Shown here piece after piece: positions 1-7,070 of a stretch of 33,835 bases of DNA. The stretch covers positions 1 through 33,835 of the forward strand of contig JACYLN010000103.1 of assembly GCA_015272515.1 (NCBI GenBank), written 5' to 3'. Below the pieces are notes generated by a model, which saw only the letters and a list, made by a program, of their open reading frames with translations, made no database searches and was not told the origin of the DNA. Position 1 is the first letter of the stretch. Every line of letters starts with the position of its first letter. The DNA comes from Leptolyngbyaceae cyanobacterium C42_A2020_001. Lineage in GTDB: Bacteria > Cyanobacteriota > Cyanobacteriia > Leptolyngbyales > Leptolyngbyaceae. Position numbers and translations under genes: made by a program.

Positions 1-284
1 CTCCTGACTCAAAGAGGTTTTACTCCTATCCTCCCTTAAGAGACCAGTGCCAACACTATCTATAACTTTTGAATGTTTTATTGATGTTTGTATAATTCAT
101 CGCAAATAAACCGTTTACTTAAAGCCGATTTTTAACAACGAAGCCCTATGTTTAAGTCACGAATCATGACACAACCGTTTTGTCACAATAATGGGATGGA
201 TTCGCGATCGCAAACCCATCCCAATCAAGGTGTTAATGCTTACACTTGTATGTAAGCTAATTTACGTTTGGTTTACGGAGCGAT

Positions 285-584
285 TTAGTAGCTACGAGAG
301 AAGCTATCGCGGCGATTACCACCACCAAAGGAACTTCTGTCTTCACGAGGTTTTGCTTTGTTGACCTTGAGGTCGCGACCCATCCACTCAGCACCATCGA
401 GCGCATCAATTGCTGATTGCTCTTCGGTTGGTGTTCCCATTTCCACAAAGCCAAAACCGCGCATCCGACCTGTCTCGCGGTCGGTCAGAAGCTGAACCCG
501 TTTGACTGAACCGTATTCTGCGAATACAGCGGTCATATCGGCTTCTGTAACCTCATAGGATAGGTTACCCACATAAATTGACAT
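285..584 (-). CDS. RRM-domain RNA-binding protein (cyanobacterial Rbp type)
   Basis: This 99-residue protein is a single RNA recognition motif. RNP2 is visible near the N-terminus (IYVGNL, residues 3-8) and RNP1 in the middle (RGFGFVEM, about 42-49), with aromatic residues placed to stack on RNA bases. A short Gly/Ser/Arg tail (GGGNRR, then SFSRSY) follows, as in the glycine-tailed cyanobacterial Rbp proteins. These bind RNA in the cytoplasm, and several family members are cold-induced or act in mRNA localisation. A GGAGA ribosome-binding site lies about 8 nt before the ATG. The region upstream (about 585-720) is a plausible long 5' leader, which is common for this family, but no specific element could be proven. 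The family is certain; the paralogue is not assigned. Confidence 0.93.
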   Translation of the reverse strand: MSIYVGNLSYEVTEADMTAVFAEYGSVKRVQLLTDRETGRMRGFGFVEMGTPTEEQSAIDALDGAEWMGRDLKVNKAKPREDRSSFGGGNRRDSFSRSY

Positions 585-773
585 AAACTAATCTCCAAAA
601 AAGGACTGTAGAGAGTGAGATTTCGGAGAGAAGCTCGTCAATACCAAAAGTAGAAAAACGTTTAATAGTTGAAACAAACACTGCAACCGATTCTTAGTCT
701 CATCCGTTATCATAGCGCACTAAAGCATAATATGTGTTGTTAACTCTTATGTCGCTCTGGAACGGTTGCACGT

Positions 774-1028
774 TTGGTGGCAGCAAAACTATCTGGCTGG
801 GTGGAACAAATCGTGGCTGCGATCGCCCATTACCAAAATATTCATCACCTCTGGCAGCTTCCATCCGAGCAACTGCAAGTGCTACAAAGCTGCTATGATA
901 TCAGTCAACTCCTGATCGCCTGTTTGAATCGTAATTGTGAGGTGACAGTCACAATTCAGCAAGAAACTGGAGCGACTTTGCTACTGCTGCAAAAGGAACT
1001 GGAAGATTGGGAATGGCATGGAGATTGA
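774..1028 (+). CDS. Small conserved-looking hypothetical protein coupled to the hydroxylase
   Basis: This 84-residue protein is of a family I do not recognise. It is mostly helical, with a Leu/Gln-rich middle, three cysteines and an acidic Trp-containing end (WEWHGD). The start is uncertain: TTG at 774 or GTG at 777, with no in-frame ATG upstream before a stop. Its TGA stop is immediately followed by the ATG of the fatty acid hydroxylase-type gene, so the two reading frames touch and translation is probably coupled. That arrangement is the best evidence that the gene is real. No function is proposed. Confidence 0.6.
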   Translation: MVAAKLSGWVEQIVAAIAHYQNIHHLWQLPSEQLQVLQSCYDISQLLIACLNRNCEVTVTIQQETGATLLLLQKELEDWEWHGD

Positions 1029-1796
1029 ATGATACAGCACTCATTTGAGTTTTATGGGATCGCTTTCTTTGGAATTATTTTATTCCGGTATTTCCTGGTG
1101 GCAGGAGGAACCTATTTGTTCTTTTATTCGCCTTTCAGTCAGGCGCTGGTTCAGTCCCAGCGGCCTTATCGACCACCTTCATGGAAATCGATTCGACACG
1201 ATATTAAACTCTCGGTTTTTTCGGCTGGAGTGTTTGCGTTAGCGGCGGCATTTATTATGTCAGCCTATAGTAATTGGGGAGCTACCCGGTTATACAACCA
1301 TGCTCAACAGTATGGGCTGTGGTATTTAGGAGTTAGTTACATAGCCGTGTTGGTAATTCAGGATGCTTATTTCTATTTCACCCATCGCTTGTTTCATCAT
1401 CCGCTCCTCTTTCGTTGGTTACATCAGGGACATCATCAATCGCGCTATCCCACTCCCTGGACTTCGTTTGCGTTTGATCCCTTAGAGGCGATTATTCAAT
1501 CTTTCTTCCTGGTTGGGATTGTCTTTGTGATTCCGCTCCATTTCATCACCTTAATTGCGGTACTGATGACAATGACAGTGTGGGCGGTCATCAATCATCT
1601 TGGGATTAATCAACTCCCTCTATCGTTCCCCCATGATTGGTTAGGCAAGTGGTTTATTGGTCCTGCCCATCATTCCATTCATCACCTCAAGTACACAGTG
1701 CATTACGGGCTATATTTCACGTTCTGGGATACACTTCTCAGTACTCAGGATCTTAACTATGAACAGAAGCTTTGTAAGGATCAAATCAAACATTAG
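1029..1796 (+). CDS. Sterol desaturase / fatty acid hydroxylase superfamily membrane protein
   Basis: This 255-residue integral membrane protein carries the histidine clusters of the di-iron fatty acid hydroxylase superfamily (PF04116): HRLFHH, then HQGHHQ, then HHSIHH followed by a Tyr-Gly pair (HYGLYF). The histidines bind two irons and activate O2 to hydroxylate or desaturate a lipid or carotenoid-like substrate in the membrane. Four or so hydrophobic segments surround the clusters (about residues 5-30, 60-80, 95-115, 160-190). The length matches bacterial members. The substrate cannot be read from sequence; sterol-like, fatty acyl or carotenoid substrates all occur in the superfamily. It abuts the preceding 84-residue gene with no spacer, so the two probably form a small operon. 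Confidence 0.88.
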   Translation: MIQHSFEFYGIAFFGIILFRYFLVAGGTYLFFYSPFSQALVQSQRPYRPPSWKSIRHDIKLSVFSAGVFALAAAFIMSAYSNWGATRLYNHAQQYGLWYLGVSYIAVLVIQDAYFYFTHRLFHHPLLFRWLHQGHHQSRYPTPWTSFAFDPLEAIIQSFFLVGIVFVIPLHFITLIAVLMTMTVWAVINHLGINQLPLSFPHDWLGKWFIGPAHHSIHHLKYTVHYGLYFTFWDTLLSTQDLNYEQKLCKDQIKH

Positions 1797-1953
1797 CAAG
1801 GGTTCATTTCACCTAATCTCCACTCCGTTTGCTCTTTAGCAGAGACAGTACGATGAAATTGCTGAAAGACGATTTATGCGATTGTGCCTATTAAATTTGG
1901 GGTAAAAACTGCAAGTACCTTGCTCAATACTGAATTAGTACTGCATCAGTCAC

Positions 1954-3534
1954 CTAAATGGTTGGACTCAAATGGGTGAAACTATCATTTGCTACTGGCT
2001 GCTTTTGAAAAGCAAGTTGTTGCGTAATCCGCTCTTTCGCTAACACCCGATATTCCCAGAAGTGTTCTCCAGCGGCACATAGCCCTAAGTACATATTCAG
2101 TACCTGGGGTTTCTTGAGTAACACAATCCAGAGTTGGTACCAAAATTGTCCTCGGATTTCCGATCGCCGGATTCCCTGATGCCAGATCAGTTGAGCGATT
2201 AATGTTAAACCCTTATGGAGCGGGAATTGCATCGTTTGCTGCTTCCGTTTCAAAGACTCAATTTTGAGGCATTGTTGGAAACACCGTTTCAGATAATTTT
2301 TCGGTTCATACAGAGTCCAGAACCCTTCTACATATTCTCTAGCAATGTCGGCAAGCGGGCGAGTCGGAATAAAGTTCATCAACGTATTTTGGTCGCCCGT
2401 TGGATGACTATTGCTCGCAATTAAGCGCTGCTCTTTTTTCAACCGATCCCATAAGGCAGTGTTCGGGAGTGCTTGCAGAATGCCTAGCATGGGTTGCGGA
2501 ATGCTTGTTTGTTCGACGAAGGCTTGAATGCGATCGCCTGCGCCTGCTTTCTCGCCATCAAACCCAAGAATAAATCCTGCATAAATTAACAGCCCAGCCT
2601 TATTGATCTTGTCACAGGCTTCGACTAGAGGATTACGAGTGTTTTGCAATTTGCGGGTTACTTGCAAACTATCTTGATCAGGCGTTTCAATGCCTAAGAA
2701 AACGGCAAAAAAGCCTGCTTCACCCATTAGTTGCAGTAATTCATCATCCTCTGCCAAATTCACCGAAGCTTCTGTAATGAAGCTGAATGGATAATTACGC
2801 TGCTGCATCCAGGGAATCAGTTCTCTGAGAAAGCGTTTAACGTTCCGCTGATTGCCAATAAAATTATCATCGACGACAAAAAGTGACCCGCGCCAACCGA
2901 AATCATAGAGTGTCTGTAACTCAGCTAACGCTTGATCAGGTTCTTTGGTACGAGGTTTGCGACCATAGAGCGAAATAATGTCACAAAACTCACAATTAAA
3001 CGGACACCCACGCGAAAACTGGATTGCCATCATCAAGTAGGCATCCCGCTTTAGTAAATCAAACCGGGGAATAGGGCTTTGAGTCACATCAGGTTTCTCA
3101 GATGAGCGAAAGATTCCCTGCCTATCGCCCTGCTCGATCGCCTCCAGGAATTTGGGGACGGTCATTTCCCCTTCATCCAGAATCAGGAAATGAGCACCCG
3201 CGTCTAAGGCATCTTTTGGCACAGAGGTTGGATAAGGTCCACCAACAGCGACTTGCTTACCTAACTGAACGGCTTTTTGAATTAGCGCCTGTAAATCCGA
3301 CTTCTGCACGATCATGGCGGAAAGAATCACCAGATCGCACCACTCCCAATCTGCTTCGCTTTCGCAAGCAACGTTGCGATCGTAAAATCGGATTTCCCAA
3401 GTGGACGGGAGTAGTGCTGCAACGGTAATAATGCCCAGAGGTGGAATCACCGCTTTCAATCCAGCAATTTCCATGAAGCGATCGTAAGACCAGAAGGACT
3501 GGGGAAATTGAGGATAGAGCAACAATGCTTTCAT
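1954..3534 (-). CDS. B12-binding-domain radical SAM protein (DUF4070 type), copy 1
   Basis: This 526-residue protein has an N-terminal cobalamin-binding-like Rossmann domain (about 1-145), a radical SAM core with the 4Fe-4S motif CPFNCEFC (Cys177, Cys181, Cys184) and a C-terminal DUF4070-like region. The FVVDDNFIGN and FLGIETPD motifs are shared with the hopanoid methylases HpnP/HpnR. Family members use S-adenosylmethionine, and some use cobalamin, for radical methylation. The DxHxxG cobalamin-ligand motif is not visible. This group is common in cyanobacteria and is not clearly HpnP, so the substrate is left open. It is a close paralogue of the gene at 4129-5706, and both begin with the same LLLYP...SFW block. 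The two are separated by a MITE-like element and a small gene. Confidence 0.87.
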   Translation of the reverse strand: MKALLLYPQFPQSFWSYDRFMEIAGLKAVIPPLGIITVAALLPSTWEIRFYDRNVACESEADWEWCDLVILSAMIVQKSDLQALIQKAVQLGKQVAVGGPYPTSVPKDALDAGAHFLILDEGEMTVPKFLEAIEQGDRQGIFRSSEKPDVTQSPIPRFDLLKRDAYLMMAIQFSRGCPFNCEFCDIISLYGRKPRTKEPDQALAELQTLYDFGWRGSLFVVDDNFIGNQRNVKRFLRELIPWMQQRNYPFSFITEASVNLAEDDELLQLMGEAGFFAVFLGIETPDQDSLQVTRKLQNTRNPLVEACDKINKAGLLIYAGFILGFDGEKAGAGDRIQAFVEQTSIPQPMLGILQALPNTALWDRLKKEQRLIASNSHPTGDQNTLMNFIPTRPLADIAREYVEGFWTLYEPKNYLKRCFQQCLKIESLKRKQQTMQFPLHKGLTLIAQLIWHQGIRRSEIRGQFWYQLWIVLLKKPQVLNMYLGLCAAGEHFWEYRVLAKERITQQLAFQKQPVANDSFTHLSPTI

Positions 3535-3616
3535 AAAGCCTTGCGATAACTTAAGTTGACTCTAACATGCTGGGAAGCTTCATAGAATTACACTATATTA
3601 AGCTGTGAAGATTTTG

Positions 3617-3771
3617 GGCGTTGCTGAATAGGAATATGATTTACTGAGAGAGTGGTACATCACTAAATTTGAGATAGTGCAGTAACAATCGCGAGTGCTT
3701 CAGCATTTCTACAGACTTGGAATAGCACGATGTCTTACGATCCTGATTTCATATTCCCATTATGCAACGCC
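3617..3771. repeat. MITE-like element with 23-nt terminal inverted repeats
   Basis: The left end begins GGCGTTGCTGAATAGGAATA (3617-3639). The right end (3749-3771) is its near-perfect inverse, starting TCATATTCCCATTATGCAAC and ending GCC. The 155-bp interior has no coding capacity. The GGCGTTGCTGAAT end is typical of cyanobacterial transposase-dependent elements and recurs at 33748. The right end supplies the last codons of the small gene on the minus strand. No clear target-site duplication could be identified. Confidence 0.75.
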
Positions 3772-3960
3772 ATTAATTAGTCCTTCATCATCCATTGTGT
3801 AGCCAATGACAAAATAGCCAATGACAAAAGGAGTATTGCTCGATTGAGCCTGATCCTGGCGAATATTGACTTGAACTTCTGCTGGGACTAGTTCAGTACC
3901 ATTGCTGTAGTAAGTCCTATTCTGATTGAGGGTGCTCTCTTGCGTCTTGGTGTAGCTCAT
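3760..3960 (-). CDS. Small hypothetical protein, 3' end replaced by the MITE
   Basis: This 66-residue protein is hydrophilic and Gln/Asn-rich at the start (MSYTKTQEST), with a conserved-looking block (YYSNGTELVPAEVQVNIR) and an acidic end (TMDDEGLINGVA). The ATG at 3960 is preceded by a good GAGG ribosome-binding site, which favours it over a TTG four codons upstream. Two features are odd. A 15-bp in-frame tandem duplication gives FVIGYFVIGY. The last three codons and the stop (GGC GTT GCA TAA) lie inside the terminal repeat of the adjacent mobile element, so the native C-terminus has probably been lost. The family is not recognised with certainty. It sits between two radical SAM paralogues on the same strand. 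Confidence 0.6.
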   Translation of the reverse strand: MSYTKTQESTLNQNRTYYSNGTELVPAEVQVNIRQDQAQSSNTPFVIGYFVIGYTMDDEGLINGVA

Positions 3961-4128
3961 GGGATGCCTCAATTAAACTTTATACTCATGATCATAGTTG
4001 ATTTCAAGAATAAATGTGTCGCTAAATAATATATTAATTGCTAAGCCACATTGGCGATCGCTCAAATAGCCCGCTAGAGAATGTTTGAGAAATAGGTAGA
4101 TGAGGTGTGCAAAAAGAGGAATTAGTGT

Positions 4129-5706
4129 CTAGATTGAGTAATTTGCTACTAATTCAGACGTTTTTGAATCAGTCGATGAATAATGAGCTAATTGATTTTC
4201 GATTTCATTTCGTACAATTTGCCGATAATCTACAAAATGTTCTAAGTGAGCGCAGTTAGTTAGATAGTGCTCAAACACATTTGGATTGTGCCGAATAATT
4301 GCGAATAACTGCCGCCAAAACTGCCAACGGGTATTGCGTTTTAGACCTTGTCGCCAGCAAATGATAAATAGTGCCCGCAAGTCTACTAAGCCTGGCAATT
4401 TGAGTTTTTTCTTGTGGGGATGCGGCTTCATGTTAATGAAATGGCGATAGACTCGTGCTAGATAGCGATCGGGTTCATACAAATCCCAAAAGCATTGAAT
4501 ATATTCCTGGGCAATCTCTTCTAGCGGACGGGTCGGAATAAAATTAATCAACGTTGTTTGATGGATATTCGCTTCATTTCCTGTTTCCAGTAAACGCCCC
4601 TCTTTTTGTAAACGCTGTGACAATGCAGTATTGGGCAAAGCTTGCAACATACTGAACAGGGCTTGTGGAATTGCAGTTGCTTCTACAAAATCAATGATGC
4701 GATCGCCCGCCCCTGATTCTTCACCATCGAATCCAATGATGAACCCTGCCATTACCCGTAATCCTGTCTGATTAATCGTTTGAACCGCTTCTATCAAAGA
4801 ATTACGAGTATTTTGGAACTTCTGCGTCAGCGATAAGCTCTCTGTATCTGGGGTTTCAATGCCCAAAAAGACTGCTGTGAAATTGGCTGCAATCATCAAA
4901 TCCAATAATTCTTGATCTTGTGCCAGATCAACAGAGGCTTCTGTTGAGAGACTAAAGGGATAACCTCGTTCTGCCATCCAGGGAATAAGTTCTCGCAGCA
5001 GCAATTTGGCATTACGCTTGTTACCAATAAAATTATCATCGACAACAAAGAGCGATCGCCGCCAGCCCAAATCGTATAGCGTTTGTAACTCGGCTAGCAG
5101 TTGAGCTGGAGTTTTAGTGCGTGGCTTGCGTCCATAGAGCACAATAATGTCGCAGAATTCACACTGGTAAGGACACCCTCGCGAGAACTGAACGGACATA
5201 TCGCTATATGCCTTGAGATTCAGCAAGTCAAACCGAGGGATAGGGGTAGTGGTGACATCTGGCTTCTCTCCATTCGCTCGAAAGATCCCTGAAGTGTCGC
5301 CTCGCTCCAATGCTTCTACTAGTAACGGTAAAGTGATTTCGCCCTCATCTAGCACCAAAAAATCTGCTCCGGCTGCCTGTGCCAACTCAGGAACCGACGT
5401 AACATAAGGGCCTCCAACTGCAACTCGCTTGCCCCGTTGCTTTGCCCTTTCAATCAGATACAGCATGTCGTCTTTTTGAACAATCATGCCAGAGATGATT
5501 ACTAAATCTGCCCAATACCAATCTGCTTCGCTTTCATACCCAACATTTCGATCTGCCAGGCGAAATTCCCACGTTTGGGGCAAGATAGCCGCCACCGTGA
5601 TTAGACTTAAGGGTGGAAGGGTAACTTTACGACCAATTAACTCCAGGGCTTTGTCAAAAGACCAGAATGATTTTGGAAAAAGGGGATAAAGTAATAAAAC
5701 TCGCAT
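4129..5706 (-). CDS. B12-binding-domain radical SAM protein (DUF4070 type), copy 2
   Basis: This 525-residue paralogue is collinear with the protein at 1954-3534. It has an N-terminal cobalamin-type Rossmann domain (about 1-145), the radical SAM cluster motif CPYQCEFC (Cys178, Cys182, Cys185), the FVVDDNFIGN and FLGIETPD blocks, and a DUF4070-like C-terminal region. It is expected to carry a 4Fe-4S cluster, cleave SAM reductively and act on an unknown, possibly lipid, substrate, since its nearest characterised relatives are hopanoid methylases. It starts 5 nt after the stop of the coiled-coil gene at 5712-6149, so those two are very likely co-transcribed. No DxHxxG motif is visible. The C-terminal 100 residues diverge most from copy 1. 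Confidence 0.88.
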   Translation of the reverse strand: MRVLLLYPLFPKSFWSFDKALELIGRKVTLPPLSLITVAAILPQTWEFRLADRNVGYESEADWYWADLVIISGMIVQKDDMLYLIERAKQRGKRVAVGGPYVTSVPELAQAAGADFLVLDEGEITLPLLVEALERGDTSGIFRANGEKPDVTTTPIPRFDLLNLKAYSDMSVQFSRGCPYQCEFCDIIVLYGRKPRTKTPAQLLAELQTLYDLGWRRSLFVVDDNFIGNKRNAKLLLRELIPWMAERGYPFSLSTEASVDLAQDQELLDLMIAANFTAVFLGIETPDTESLSLTQKFQNTRNSLIEAVQTINQTGLRVMAGFIIGFDGEESGAGDRIIDFVEATAIPQALFSMLQALPNTALSQRLQKEGRLLETGNEANIHQTTLINFIPTRPLEEIAQEYIQCFWDLYEPDRYLARVYRHFINMKPHPHKKKLKLPGLVDLRALFIICWRQGLKRNTRWQFWRQLFAIIRHNPNVFEHYLTNCAHLEHFVDYRQIVRNEIENQLAHYSSTDSKTSELVANYSI

Positions 5707-5711
5707 GATAC

Positions 5712-6149
5712 CTACTCAGTGGGGTCAAATTTTGTGGCGTTGGCTGCATCTAGTCTGGCAGCGATCGCCTCTAAAATGGCTTCTTCTGCTTCTTCGATCG
5801 CCGCCAGTGCGACTGCAACACCGCGAGCCGCATATTCTTCAGCCCGATCTGCACGACAGTTGAGATCCTCAAGTTCCCGGTTCGTTTTCCAGATGTCAAT
5901 TTTCGACTTAATCTCAGACTGCTTTTCTTCGGCGTGCTTTTTCAGTTCTAGCCGATAGGTATTGAGATCTTGTCGCTTTGTCTCCAGCTTTGCTTTAACC
6001 TGTTTGAGTTTAGATTCAATTGTTGCCTGGTTTTCTTGAGAAGCTGACTCAATCGTCATCTTAACGACTGACAGGCGATCATCAATATCGTTTAATTTAT
6101 CTCGAAGAATGTTGGTAAACTTATCGATTTGTTCACTCATCTTGTTCAC
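5712..6149 (-). CDS. Coiled-coil hypothetical protein
   Basis: This 145-residue protein is highly charged and almost entirely helical. Heptad-like runs of Lys/Glu with Leu/Ile spacing cover about residues 5-95, followed by an Ala/Glu-rich helix (EEYAARGVAVALAAIEEAEE) and a short acidic end. It resembles small cyanobacterial coiled-coil proteins of unknown role. It lies 5 nt upstream of the second radical SAM gene on the same strand, which suggests co-expression. The start may be Met1 or Met4 (MNKMSEQ). It has no signal peptide or membrane segment and no catalytic motif. Confidence 0.75.
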   Translation of the reverse strand: MNKMSEQIDKFTNILRDKLNDIDDRLSVVKMTIESASQENQATIESKLKQVKAKLETKRQDLNTYRLELKKHAEEKQSEIKSKIDIWKTNRELEDLNCRADRAEEYAARGVAVALAAIEEAEEAILEAIAARLDAANATKFDPTE

Positions 6150-6216
6150 TTATCAGGTTATTTCTAAATTGATTAAGGTCTGTTTCCTAGCCGACACTCG
6201 TTTCAATGCGTTGCCT

Positions 6217-6714
6217 TCACACTTCTACATCAGTAAAAAATTTTTCACCTAGATTTAGTCTTGCTAGCCAGTCATCGGCACGAAACGGCTGCGTAATCTT
6301 TGACATAAGGACTAGGCTCCAGACCTCAGTAACGAATTGAGCGACATCAAGAGGCTTAATTTGATAAGCTTCAACTTTAATCCTTAAATGTTCGGCAAGA
6401 TTTACAACAGGAAAGGTTGAAGTCACAAAAATTGGAATCACCTTGCACCTATTTTGTGCGATTGATCTCACCTTATGAATCAAAGGGTCAATACTTTCTC
6501 CAAAAAATCTGGCTTCACAAACTAAAACATCAGGTACGAATCGATTTAGAAGCTCTAAAGCCTCCTCAATTGATCCAGTCGTCATTACTACCATACCGTA
6601 ATGCTCAAACAAAGTGGTATATAAAGCTCCACTGTCACGATCATTATCAACCGTAAGAATGTGTACCTTATTAAGTATGGATAGATTAAGGTGAATATCT
6701 TGTGTTAATAACAT
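6217..6714 (-). CDS. Degenerate response-regulator receiver protein
   Basis: This 165-residue protein is a receiver (CheY-like) domain at about residues 17-135, with a short C-terminal tail and no output domain. Receiver landmarks are present but altered. The acidic pocket pair is Asn24-Asp25 (VDNDRD). The phospho-acceptor position is Glu67 ([10 protein letters not shown]) where Asp is normal. Thr/Ser and Lys are retained (VTST at 97-100, IKP with Lys120). Glu can mimic a phosphorylated Asp, so the protein may be locked in an active-like state or signal without phosphorylation. It ends 67 nt before the coiled-coil gene on the same strand. Confidence 0.8.
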   Translation of the reverse strand: MLLTQDIHLNLSILNKVHILTVDNDRDSGALYTTLFEHYGMVVMTTGSIEEALELLNRFVPDVLVCEARFFGESIDPLIHKVRSIAQNRCKVIPIFVTSTFPVVNLAEHLRIKVEAYQIKPLDVAQFVTEVWSLVLMSKITQPFRADDWLARLNLGEKFFTDVEV

Positions 6715-7070
6715 ATCCTATCACGTACACAGGTGGCGGTCATGGCTTCACTGTAGGCATTGCCGCCAGGAGAAACGAGGCTCGGTCGGCGCTGAAACAA
6801 TTGACTGTTCGTGTTTGATTGCGTGAGTGAATTGATTAACTATACCAGGCACCGATCCATATAATTCCACAGTCGAGGTGGGTGGTTTCTCTAGACACAG
6901 CAACGCAACAACGAACCAAAGCATTGGGAGAATAAATTGGGACTGAAGATCGTGCACGCACGCAATTGAGATACACAGAACTCTTCTATAGTTTGTTAAT
7001 TTTTTGCTGTGAATGTGATTTGGGTAATTGATGGGTACTCTAACTAAAATTCTGTTAATAGAGACGGCAC
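6715..7070. other. Intergenic region upstream of the exoprotein gene
   Basis: I see no convincing gene here. A 69-codon minus-strand frame (6748-6957) starts with a hydrophobic stretch but has no ribosome-binding site or family resemblance. The AT-rich stretch at 6980-7060 probably holds promoters for the flanking divergent genes, but no clear -35/-10 pair could be fixed. Confidence 0.4.

Noticed and set aside
1954-5706. Naming either radical SAM gene hpnP (hopanoid C-2 methylase)
   Set aside because: They share motifs with HpnP but look closer to a separate cyanobacterial DUF4070 group, and no hopanoid genes are nearby.
6748-6957. Minus-strand 69-codon frame with a hydrophobic start
   Set aside because: No ribosome-binding site, no family resemblance, and the C-terminal part has no recognisable pattern.
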